Of a stretch of DNA of 64,000 bases, positions 53,597-64,000 are shown one piece after another. Below the pieces are notes generated by a model. It was not told the DNA's origin and ran no database searches. It saw only the letters and a program-made list of their open reading frames with translations. Source of the stretch: Pegea sp. RAD2-039 (lineage: Eukaryota > Chordata > Thaliacea > Salpida > Salpidae); contig JAQGEQ010000353.1 in the NCBI GenBank assembly GCA_034620365.1, forward strand, positions 1 through 64,000, read 5' to 3'. Position numbers and translations under genes: made by a program. Numbering within the stretch: the stretch's first letter is position 1; every line of letters starts with the position of its first letter.

Positions 53597-55173
53597 CTTT
53601 AAAATACCAAATCATTTGCTCGCAGCCTTTATAAAGCTGCTTCTTTTCAGTTAATTATTAACTAGATTTTACATTTTTTGAAAAAAAAACTTTCCGCTAG
53701 ATGACGCTAGCGAGCAACTGAGCAAAAATTTTCGTGAAATTTAGAATAATTTTATCTTTTTTAAACGTTAAACAAATTTTATTTATCTATTTTTTTTTGT
53801 ATTTATTGAATATAAGCCTGAGTTGATTTAAAAAATGTTTCATAAACAAAATAAAATCTTTACAAATATTTGTGTCTAGTATTTGGATTATCCATTATAT
53901 AATCTTGTATTTCTTGATAGAAATAAAGTGATTTTTTATTACCGCAGACTACTAAGTGTAAGAATTTTCTGGAAAATAAGTACTTCTGTGTGTTAACAAA
54001 CTAAAAAAGGTTGGATTTTATATCTATTAATGTTAAATCTAATTTTAGATTATGAACAAATTTTTAAAACTGTATTTTTAAAACACAAATTTGAAATCAA
54101 AAAAATATTTTATAATAAAAAGCCTGAAGCTGACAAGTTCTTAGAATTTGTGATGTTACTTAAAAGATCTCTTTGTATTTGCAGAAAAGTTTTCTAAATT
54201 GAGATCTTATTTTTAAGTCTTGTATCCTTTGAGGGATTAGAGTCATCTAAGCAGACATATTTTTGTCACAAATCATTAAATAAATTATAAAGTATAATTT
54301 AGAAATCTAGAAGATATAAATAACTTATCAGTAGCGATAAGGCTTTATAACTTAAAATTTAAACAATACTTACACTAATAATAGAATTGTAAATAAAGTT
54401 TCCAAATATTTTTCTTAATTTTATTATTATGCAATAAAGTTTATAAAACATAATTTTTATTTCTTTTTTTATTACAACTTATTATCTGCTGAAACTGAAA
54501 CAGTTGAGACAACCTACTTTTTGAAGCTGTTTTATTTGAAAGAAAAGTTTTTATTTTTGTTTATTGTTTTCATTTCAGTTAAAATTTTTTTCTTAAACTG
54601 ATTTATAGAGCTTTTTTAGAAATTTATTAAAATTTTATTTGTAAACATTAAACTGTAGCTTAATTTTTTCAACTAATAAAAGTTGTTTTAATGTTTTTAT
54701 ACTATAAAAAGTTTTGAATAAAAATAGCTTTTCAAATGAGGTTTAAAAAGTTAGAATTTAGACAAGTCATTGACCCGTAAAGTTTTTGTCACCCAAATAT
54801 TTTCATAATTGATTGAAAACTTCTACATTTGACATTTAAACTAAAACATTGAGTCTAAAATTACATTTATCTTACTAAAAATCTGTAGTTTTTATTCAGG
54901 TGGTTTTTATTTACAATACAAATATTTTAAATTTGAAAAAAAAATTTGTAGAAAAAATGTTTGGAAACACTCTTTTAAGAATAATTTTTAAATTTTCAGC
55001 AATTAACTTAAATTACTTTCATATGAATCAACTTTAATTTCATAAACAGTTTCATATTCTAGTATTTAAAAATTGGATTTTAACTTTAAGTTAAAAATTT
55101 ATCACCATCTAAGATCATTAAACTTTTTTTTAGTATTAAATACATTACTAAGCAAATTGTTACAAGTTTTGAA
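53597..55173. other. Divergent intergenic region DMRT / zinc-finger gene
   Basis: 1.6 kb between head-to-head genes. AT-rich except near 53690-53720, where a CTCF-like site lies about 100 bp upstream of the DMRT start codon. Confidence 0.6.
53694..53708 (+). promoter_or_regulatory. CTCF-like 15-mer, identical to 55881
   Basis: CCGCTAGATGACGCT, extended to a 17-base identity with 55881-55897. Located just upstream of DMRT. Confidence 0.45.
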
Positions 55174-58100
55174 ATGGACCAACTGAATGGTCGGCTATTT
55201 TGTGAACATTTTGGTAAGTTTTGTAAACAATTTTTGTTATTTTCTTGAAGAATTTATAAATCTAAACATGTTTTTCTTATCTTATGTTCTATTTTGCAAC
55301 AGAAGTTTTGTAAAATCAACTTTTCATTCATAATTTTTCGCTTTTAGTGGTTACTGCTTGATAAGCTTCATTTAATTTCATAAAACTCAAAAAAAAGCAG
55401 AATCCGAAACTTTCTGATATAATTTTTAAAACTAAATAAAAAGAATTGACAAAGTATATGAGTTATTTGATTCTATAAATCGACATTCTAATTTTTTAAC
55501 TTAATCGTTTGAAGTTAGATTTACCGTATGTCCAGTCCTAGGTCTGTCCGGACAGTCATTGATGGAAAATCAATCTATAAAGAACTAAAACCGCGATTTA
55601 CTAGCACGAAAAAACTCTTCCTCTGCTAAGATCGAAATTTTTGATAAGCTTTACTTCGTGACGTCATCTGCTATAAATATTTTATTAAATTTTATGATAA
55701 ATCTTCAATTTAAGATACAGGCTAACTAGAGGTTAAATTTTTGTCGTTTTTAAGCTTCCTTGCTTAAGTATTAAGTCTGCTGTCAATCAAATAACTGTTC
55801 CAAGTCTCCATTAAAAAATCGATTTTGTTTATTACACTTTCGACTAAATGATATTTAATAATCTAATTTCTAAATTTTCACCGCTAGATGACGCTAGTAA
55901 ACAGATGTTTTTTAAAAGAAAAGAAAAAAATGCAAATCTCAATAAAAGCTATGTAGTATATACCTTATTTTCTGCGTTGATTCGATTTAACTGTTCGACT
56001 TTTATACTCTGCTTAGCAAAGAAAATCATTTCAATTAAAACTTGACAGTTATTTTAAGTGAGTTTTTAATAATAGTAAAATTAATTTTTCATACTTTGTA
56101 ATTTCAATGTTTAATTATTCTTTATTTTCTAGCTTCAATGGCTCCTTCAAGAAACCAACTTCTAGTCAATGAAGCTCTATCTACATCTGCAATTGTAAGT
56201 TTTTCGTTTTCAGCTAGATTTAGAAGATTTTAATAATATTTTATTTTTGTAATTTCTACTGTAAGATATTTATTATACAAATTGAAGAAAATTTATGTGA
56301 AATTTTAAAGACTTTTTTAGTAAAATAGTAATCGATATGAAAAGCTTTCTCCACTAGGTCTATTAATTAAGTTTAATTAAGTTTAAAACTTGAAGTGATT
56401 AATTACAAATATTGCTACTTCTAATCAAGCCTCATATTGAATATAAGCTTCTTAAACTTTTTTTTTTGTATTGATTTTTCTCAAATTTTTTCTTAAGCTG
56501 ATTTTGTCCTATCTAGTTAATTGAATATTATCAAATAATTTTACATTACTAAGTATATCTAAATTCAAGACTAAGTTGAATGAATTGTATAATAATGTTT
56601 AGCAACTTGTTAAATTGATGTATCATATCAATATTTGTAAGAATTGTTTATAACAGTTTATTTAGCTAAGTTAAATTTATTCAATTTTTGTCGTTTTGTA
56701 TAAATATTATTCAATCTGTATATAAACAGTAATACAAGTAAAATAAAACCATAAAATATTGTGACTTTTTTGGTATCACAAAACAATAAAGTACTTGATT
56801 TTGAAAATATTGAAGTGATTCAATTCTTTTAAATATTTTTGATGAATATGTTAACGTTTTTGAAGTGTTTTAAGAATATTTGGATTGTTTCAAAGTAAAT
56901 ATAAAGACTGAAACTTCCTAAAAATCTTTTGTCTATATCATGAAATTTGCTTGTTTGATTGCTTTAAATTTGTTTGTTGTAATTGAAAAGGTTTTATTGT
57001 TTGACATAAACCAAATAATTCATTTTTTTGATCTATTGATTTATAAAAATTTGAAGTTTTTTCAAAGATGACAATTTTTCTTTTTATGAAGTTGAGATCA
57101 ATACAGATGTTGATGACATATAGTAAAAAATTTGTAACATATGTTTAAAAGTTTTCGGTTATAATAATAAACTCAAAAACCTTTGAAATCACCAAAGCCA
57201 ACCGCAGAAAGATAAGCTATGGTTTTTAAATCTGTAAAATTTCTTATCTTCTTTAATATCAGCTGAGATATTTTTTGTAATTAATTTATGATGACTGTAA
57301 AAAGAATTTAATATTTTTTATTGCAATTAATTATATTGTGAAAAATGTAAAGCTTTAATTACATGAAAATATCAGTTTATACTTTTTATTTGAATATATT
57401 GGATGTGAAATTATTTAAAAAAAAAGTCATTTTAAACTTTCAATTCGATTTAATTGTTTATCAAAAAACAAACTTTTAAAAAGCCATTTTTGGCATATTT
57501 ATGTGTAAACAAGTTTAACGAGGCATAACATAAATTTATACACAAATTACTACAAAAAAATTGAACAAACATGCTCGTTAATAAACTTAATACTTTTAAG
57601 CAAATAAATTTTTGTACTACTATTCAGTTATGTCAACTTTCTTTTCGACACTCTAGATAAAAGATTAATATATAAATTATTTATTTTTACACCTAGACTG
57701 CTTTTGATGTTTATATAACAATTATTTACATACAAGATAATATTTTCTATTTTTAAAACTTACTTCTGTAAAAACTAAAATAGTAAATGAATTAGCTTTA
57801 TTAAATGTCGACAATTTACTTAAATAATCCATTTTTTGAATTCGTTGTAAAAATCGAACAAATAAAATAAATATTTGAATTTATGAAATAAACATTTTAT
57901 TACAATTGCTTTTTTCAAATTTGAAATTAAATATAATTTGTAGCAAATTTGGAAATTTCAAAAAAATCGCTACATTATTTTTTCTTTTCTCTTTTAGTTC
58001 TTATTTTCGTTCGAAAGAGAAACCTGTAAAAGACTGTCTGAACACCTAAAATAAATCTGAAAAAATAAATTTATTCTTAACCTGAAAAGTAAAAAAAAAA

Positions 58101-61100
58101 AATATTTGTGAAAAAGCTGATGTGATTAAAGTTTAATGGAGCTTCTTTTATATTTCTTCTTTAACTATCTGCATAGTTTTTCAACTATAATGTTTATACA
58201 GAATACCTTCAAAGAAAAGATTATGGAACCTTACTTATTTTGTAAGAGGTATACAGATATTCAAAGCTTTTAATTTGCTTGTCAATAATCATCTTAATAT
58301 TTTGAAATATTCAAATGTTTTATGTAAAACAAACGGTTTTAATGTTTAACATAAAACTTCTAGATGTTTTACTACAAAATATCAACAAAGAACTTATGAT
58401 TTTACAAAATCTTTTCATCCACAACTTAAGACTTGATGAAAAATCTTTGTATGGATCTTATTAAGTCAATAATCCATTAATTATTGTAATTAATTTTAAT
58501 ATATTATTAATTAGTTATACTACTAATAATAAAACACGGATATTAACTATTTCAATCTTGTATTGGTGATCTAGAAATAATGAATTTATTATTTCAGTTT
58601 TAATGCTTGTGAAATTTGAGTTGTTTTTATGTAAACTAATTTGTGCAACACAAGCTTTGATGTTTTTAAACAGTCTACATTGAAATTAAATATTTTAAAT
58701 TGTAAACTAATTTAGAAATTTAATAAATGTACTAAAATAAAACTATTCAAAATGTTTACCTTTATCTTACCTAAGATAAAATCAAAAGCATTATTGATTT
58801 TTATTATTTATTTTGTAAATAACTAAAACAAAATTATTTTACAGCAGCCATGGAATTATCAATTTGAAACTATTCGTAAGTCCTTTAATTATCTTTATAA
58901 GTTAAAAAGAAATTATTTACTTAAAGTATTGTGACTTTGTGTAACATAAAACTAAAAAGATAGATTTCAATTTCATCTCATTTATTTTCTACTTAATACA
59001 ATAAGTTCTGTTGTAGAAAAGAAACCTAACCTTTAGTAAACTTTTTGTTTGATCACGTAAGTTAGTAAAAATAAAAAAATTAAAATTCATTTATTTGTTT
59101 CAGAACTGCTCCCACATCCATGCACTCTTGTAAGTAGAAAAAAAAAACTTCAATTAAATTTGTCTAAAATCAAAAAAAATCAAAATTACAAAATATTTCT
59201 ATATTTTACAGAACTCATCAACAAATCCGTTGACGTTGATAGTTCCTCCTACTCCTCTACGGACACCATCCGCTCTTAGAGCTCCTGTAGTGCCCCAGAC
59301 TGCTATCAGAGCCCCAACAGCTCCGCCCCCATCTCTACAACCTGAGGTTTCCTCCCCTGCTTCATCAATACCTGAAAGCACCGCAGTGTCATCTGAATCC
59401 TCATCCCCTTCTCAACCAGCTTCTACAGTTGCATCTTCATCTATAGGGACATCAGTATCTCAATCAATTGATTCAAGATCTAACCAACAAAGCGAGTCTG
59501 CAAGAGCACGGAGACTTACTTATAAGGTTCATTGGGATAAAAACGGAGATTTGGATCTTTCAAAATATTCTTACATCACACAATGTGTTCCTCTTCCTAA
59601 AGGTGTGTTGTTGTTGATGAACATTTTAGTTAGCATCATTCTAGTACAGTTCAGACCGTGAAAAATTTAATCTTTTCATCAAATAAATCTTGTCTGCGGT
59701 TTTTTTCACGCATCTTCAATTTTTAAACTATAATCGGTTGGCTGATGACAAAAAAAAGCTTTTAGAAAACTCACACTACTTTCATTCATATTATCGCTTC
59801 AATAATTTTTCTAAATCTTCTGAAGCCAATATTAACCGCAACCAAATTTGTTCTGTTTTGATAATTGTGTTGGAAAATACAAATGAGAAACTGTCAGATG
59901 AGAAAACAAAGTTTACTCTACGTCAAGTTATTCAAGAACATTTGATTTTGTATATCTTTTAAAGATCTTTAAGATGATGTTCAAAAAGTTCTTTAAATGT
60001 AAACATGGTCTTGTAATCGATTTTATATCCCCCAAAAAACTCTCTGACTTTTACAGTTGAACCAAAATGCTCTAAAGACTTGTCCAGAATTTTCTACTAT
60101 GTTTTCACACACTCTATTAAATTAAGAAATGTCTTCCTCTAGAGAATTAATAATTACAATTCCTTTTAGTTCTTCAATTTGTCGACTTTTGTTTCCTAAT
60201 TTCACTTTTTTTTCTCTTTTTATCAACAGTGGTGAACCCTGAACTTACTTGTAGTAGTTGTGAGGTGACTTGTAACTCCAAAAAGCAATTAGAACAACAT
60301 TTGAACAGTGAAGCTCATAAAAACAAAATCCAGGGTCTTCCGGCTCCTCCGTCAACGAAACAAAAACAGAAGAAACCTCCAGTGGTAAATATTTGTGAAA
60401 TATTTCAAATTTTGTTGTTGTTGCTGATGGTTGTTTGTTTTTTGTTGTTGTTCATTTATTGCTGATGGTTTGTTGTTGTTTATTTATTGCTGATGGTTGT
60501 TTGTTTTTTGTTGTTGTTCATTTATTGCTGATGGTTTGTTGTTGTTTATTTATTGCTGATGGTTGTTTGTTTTTTGTTGTTGTTAATTTATTGCTGATGG
60601 TTTGTTGTTGTTAATTTATTGCTGTTGGTTTGTTGCTTGTTTTCTGTTACTGTTTATTTATTGCTGATGGTTTGTTGTTTGTTTTTTGTTGTTAATTTAT
60701 TGCTGATGGTTGTTTGTTTTTTGTTGTTGTTAATTTATTGCTGATGGTTGTTTGTTTTTTGTTGTTGTTTATTTATTGCTGATGGTTTGTTTTTTGTTTT
60801 TTGTTGTTAATTTATTGCTGATGGTTGTTTGTTTTTTGTTGTTGTTTATTTATTGCTGATGGTTGTTTGTTTTTTGTTGTTGTTTATTTATTGCTGATGG
60901 TTTGTTTTTTGTTTTTTGTTGTTAATTTATTGCTGATGGTTGTTTGTTTTTTGTTGTTGTTTATTTATTGCTGATGGTTTGTTTTTTGTTGTTGTTTATT
61001 TATTGCTGATGGTTTGTTGTTGTTTATTTATATCTAATGGTTTGTTGTTTGTTTTTTGTTGTTGTTAATTTCTATTTCGATTATCTTTTAGGTTCAATTT

Positions 61101-61616
61101 TTCTGCAATTTTTGCTGTAAATCTTTAAACTCTGTGGTTCAACTGGAACAGGTTTGTCCAATTGTCCAACTATCTCATCCTAATAACCAACAAATCTTAT
61201 TCCAGCATCTTCATCATGCTCATCCTATTCCTTCGCATCCCAACGAAAGGATCCCAACTTCCGTAAGAGTCTCAAATCAATCTCTCTTAGATTCAAATAA
61301 AATTATTTTTCAGAATGGAATCCATCGTGTGAGATCTCGAATTGCGGGTCAGATGGCACATCAAGTCTTGCCCTACCCACCCCCTGCCCCACATATGACA
61401 GCATATCAACCTCTGACCACTCTACCACAGCTTGTCCAGCAACCACAAATCCAGTTAATTGGTCCACCATCTCTCCAGCTACCACAGCAGCAATTGGTGC
61501 CCTACCCGTCCGTCCAATACCCGGGCATGTTACAAATGGTCCCTTTGGTCATACGACATGTCTCGAATAATCTTCCTTCTTATGTCTCAACAACGGACCA
61601 ATCAAATCACTCGTAG
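55174..61616 (+). CDS. Protein with paired U1-type (matrin-like) zinc fingers
   Basis: Nine exons: 55174-55213, 56133-56194, 58845-58875, 59104-59129, 59212-59602, 60230-60384, 61092-61151, 61206-61262, 61314-61616, closing at 374 residues. Several 5' exons are tiny (40, 62, 31 and 26 nt) with introns up to 2.65 kb. The centre is Pro/Ser-rich (exon 5). Finger 1 is LTCSSCEVTCNSKKQLEQHL with SEAHKNK. Finger 2 begins FFCNFCCKSLNS and VQLEQHL across exons 7-8, with His residues following. Together they resemble the ZNF385/ZMAT/ZNF346 class that binds dsRNA or acts in nuclear complexes. The C-terminus is Gln/Pro/Leu-rich. I am unsure of exon 1; translation could start at the MAPSRNQ in exon 2. Confidence 0.7.
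55530..55667. promoter_or_regulatory. GC-rich island with palindrome and TGACGTCA in intron 1
   Basis: Contains the perfect 12-bp palindrome CTGTCCGGACAG (55544-55555) and TGACGTCA at 55659, in an otherwise AT-rich first intron. Plausibly an intronic enhancer or alternative promoter of the zinc-finger gene. Confidence 0.4.
55881..55895 (+). promoter_or_regulatory. CTCF-like 15-mer, identical to 53694
   Basis: CCGCTAGATGACGCT in intron 1 of the zinc-finger gene, 2.2 kb from its twin and in the same orientation. Confidence 0.45.
60410..61078 (+). repeat. Intronic minisatellite, about 17 degenerate units
   Basis: The core TTTATTGCTGATGGTTTG recurs about every 30-42 bases, alternating with TTGTTTTTTGTTGTTGTT spacers, through nearly the whole intron between exons 6 and 7 of the zinc-finger gene. 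The strand is strongly T/G-biased. Units vary in spacer length, which points to slippage and unequal exchange. Confidence 0.9.
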
Positions 61617-61689
61617 AGAAATTGATTATTTATTTAACTTCTTTAGTTTAATCTTAGTATCAGTTGGTGTTAGTTACTTGGTCGCTTGG

Positions 61690-61745
61690 CTTGGTTTGTG
61701 GGGCTTGGTTTGTGGGGCTTGGTTTGTGGGACTTGGTTTGTGGGG
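61690..61745 (+). repeat. Four tandem 14-bp units
   Basis: CTTGGTTTGTGGGG repeated four times (one unit ends GGGA), about 75 bp after the zinc-finger stop codon and probably in its 3' UTR. The G-runs could form a G-rich RNA structure. Confidence 0.9.
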
Positions 61746-64000
61746 CATTAAAACTATTTCTTATCTTTAGAGATCGCCTTAAACGTTTAGATAAATGAGT
61801 TCTCTATCATCTGATTTCTTTTCCAATCATTTTCTAGTCTTACTTTTCTGAAAATTTTAGACATTTAATAAATAAAATGAATTCAATTTTTTATGTTGTT
61901 TGTTTTGTATTCAGAAACCAATTTATTTTTGATAATTTCTAGGTTAAATTTAGAAACTTTTTTTATAAGTGATTATACTTAACCACGTGGTACTAAAATT
62001 ACAAGTCACGTGATGCTTTTAAGCATTTTTGGATTTACAACTTTTCGTAATTAGAAAAACCAAAATTTTTTCCTTAATAGTTGGAACAGATAAAATCCGA
62101 TTTGCACGAGCCATTGCTTCAGAAAAATTTGGTTTTTAATGAAATTAAAGCTTTTTAGCGTCTAATATAGGTGTGGTACATTTTTAAATTGTCAAAGTTA
62201 GATAATTATAGCTTTGTAAGTTGATAAATAAATCGGTTGCAACCAAGTAAATAAAAGCTTTCCCTCAATATTTTCCAATATTCTTTTTTAAAGTAATTGA
62301 TAATCAAAGTCAAAAAGGTTTTCATTTTTTATGAAAAACAAACCATTCGAATTTTCAAACAATTGTTGTGCTATTTTTTTTTAGAGCCTTATAATTTGAC
62401 GAATGCGTGAGAAAACCTATTTTAAATCACGTTGACAGCCTTAAAATACTGTTTAATTACCTTGACTCTAACTAATTGGCGTTGGTATTATAAAAATGTA
62501 AAATTGAAAGTTTGTAATTTTGAACAGTTTAAAAAACTTTCTCGCTGCAATAGTAGCTTTCTGTGTTTCTTATTTCACTTGGTAAACTCCTTGTTAAAGT
62601 ATCGATTTTCAGAAACCTTTGCTGACAATGACAAAGACTCCGCTGTAAGTAAGATGGTAGCATGTGCGAAGGTGTAATGACTAATTATTGAAAACTGAAA
62701 TGTTATTTTTATCTAATAGAATATTCTGAACATTAGGTAACATTTTAATGGAAAAGTCATTTGGTCATTAACAGATAGGTTTTAACACATATGGGTTATA
62801 AATTTGTTTTTTAGCTTATATTTTAGTTTTCTTTACTTGGTGTTAATTAATTCATAAATTTTAGGTGTTTGAGAAATAGATTTATTTATATCATGATACA
62901 TTTTTTTGTAGTTTGTTCAACTTTATTTACATTCAACTTTAATAATCTGTCTGTAGTGAAAACACTAATTTTGGAATGTAGCCAAAATACTTAAATTTTT
63001 CAATTGAATTTAAAGATAAAGTTTGCAAAATTGTAGGAAGTAATTTTTTTAGTTTTATTTGTTTAAAAAAATCCTGCTTTTATAGCCATAAAATAATTGA
63101 ATAAATAATTTTAAAGTTTTAATCAATATCTCATTGTAACATTTGATTGACTAAATCAATATTTTTGAGACTGGTTTATTGTAAAGTCTAAAACAACTAT
63201 CTTAACTTCTTAAATACTTTTAACGATTAGTACATTGTGGCTTCAAAACTTTTTGAATTATTTTCAGTTTTTCTTCCTGTCTACAAAAAGCTGCGATTTA
63301 GAAAGCTCCGATTTTATAAACGGATTCGTTTAAGTCAATCTAGAATAAAACCATTTAGAATCAAGATTAATTTAAAACTTTACTACACTTGTTCTTATGT
63401 CAAGAAAATGTTATTGTGGTGTATTAGATGCACTAAACAGGCTTTAAAATAGCTTATAATAGATCATATCTCTGAAATTTATTTAAGTGAATTATGATTA
63501 AGTTTGTTTTAAAGATGTAAGCTTGGTATAAAGTTTAAATCAATCATTTTTTTTTATACTAAAATAATTTTAAGTGTTATTAAGAAAAATGATTTATGTA
63601 TTTTCAAACCGTAGTATTTATTTACTTCAAATTCAAATTAGATTTCTTTAATTTTTTTAAACTTTTTGTCTAAAATTTCCTGCCTATTGTAAATTTTTGT
63701 GGCTTTAAAAACTTTAGCTTTACAACAAACATTTTTTTACAAGTCAATCAAACTAATAATTATTAAATATTTTTTAATGAGTAAAAAAATATTTAGTTTA
63801 AAATAATACTTCATAATTGATCGCTTCAATCATTAGAAAAATATTATGAACTAATACGCGGCATTTCTTGTAAATTGAAATCCATCATTAAACGATATGA
63901 CAAGGCTTCTATAATATACCAAAAAAAGTTTATTAATAAAAAAATGGTCACGTGACTTAGAGCTGATTAAAGGCGGTTTAATATACAGACAGGCTTTCAT
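61746..64000. other. AT-rich region to window end
   Basis: No gene supported. At 62613-62644 an exon-like block stands between ATTTTCAG and GTAAGTAAG, reading AAACCTTTGCTGACAATGAC onward, but there is nothing to join it to. The 71-codon frame at 63237 begins with GTG and is Lys/Arg-rich; I do not call it. Confidence 0.45.

Noticed and set aside
60410-61078. Regular repeats considered as a CRISPR-like array
   Set aside because: Units are low-complexity T/G, spacers are themselves repetitive, and the array lies in a eukaryotic intron. It is a minisatellite.
63237-63452. 71-codon basic ORF at the right edge
   Set aside because: Starts at GTG, not ATG, in a eukaryote. No recognised motif or flanking exon.

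Overview
The window is animal nuclear DNA: AT-rich intergenic stretches, multi-exon genes with GT-AG introns that are often only 45-60 nt long, and metazoan gene families (DM-domain DMRT, STN1, hinderin, HEATR4-like, RBM15/Spenito, IGHMBP2, CDK7, TFIIE-beta, Myt1, CCT5, a class A GPCR). Ciliary-type genes, compact runs of same-strand genes including intronless ones, and acceptor-like sequences just upstream of several downstream ATGs would fit a tunicate or another trans-splicing invertebrate. The species is inferred, not proven.

Layout. 0-5 kb: two tandem cysteine-rich secreted-peptide genes, a small PHD-finger ORF, and the 3' end of a non-LTR retrotransposon flanked by a diverged direct repeat. 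4.8-7 kb: intronless STN1 followed 127 bp later by DNAJC4. 7.9-11.4 kb: CCT5 (minus). 15.2-17.7 kb: hinderin-like. 20.2-24.6 kb: HEATR4-like. 25.2-27.8 kb: RBM15/Spenito-like (minus). 29.9 kb: a tRNA-headed SINE that shares its tail with the local LINE. 30.7-38.9 kb: minus-strand cluster PKMYT1, GTF2E2, CDK7, IGHMBP2, with only 111-152 bp between coding regions. 40.5-43.2 kb: a divergent pair of unrecognised genes around one promoter. 48.0-49.8 kb: a GPCR with a Cys-rich ectodomain (minus). 51.8-53.6 kb: DMRT (minus). 55.2-61.6 kb: a U1-type zinc-finger gene with a large intronic minisatellite. I rebuilt the multi-exon genes by hand from splice sites, reading-frame phase and remembered family sequence. 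Every reconstructed gene closes in frame.

The most unusual signal is the palindrome TGACGTCA. I count 30 copies, where base composition predicts fewer than one. They sit in CpG-rich gene patches, both in exons (as Met-Thr-Ser or Asp-Val) and in ~50-nt introns, where several place TGAC 14-22 nt before the acceptor. These patches make genes mosaic: GC-rich, short-intron blocks adjoin AT-rich, long-intron blocks of the same gene. Also notable are five CTCF-like 15-mers in the same orientation, a 27-bp coding minisatellite in IGHMBP2, and a GC-AG intron in HEATR4.

Functional links: the 30.7-38.9 kb cluster joins CDK control (Myt1 inhibits CDK1; CDK7 is the CDK-activating and TFIIH kinase) with basal transcription (TFIIE-beta, CDK7) and a ribosome/tRNA-associated helicase. 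That mix of housekeeping functions is typical of metazoan operons.
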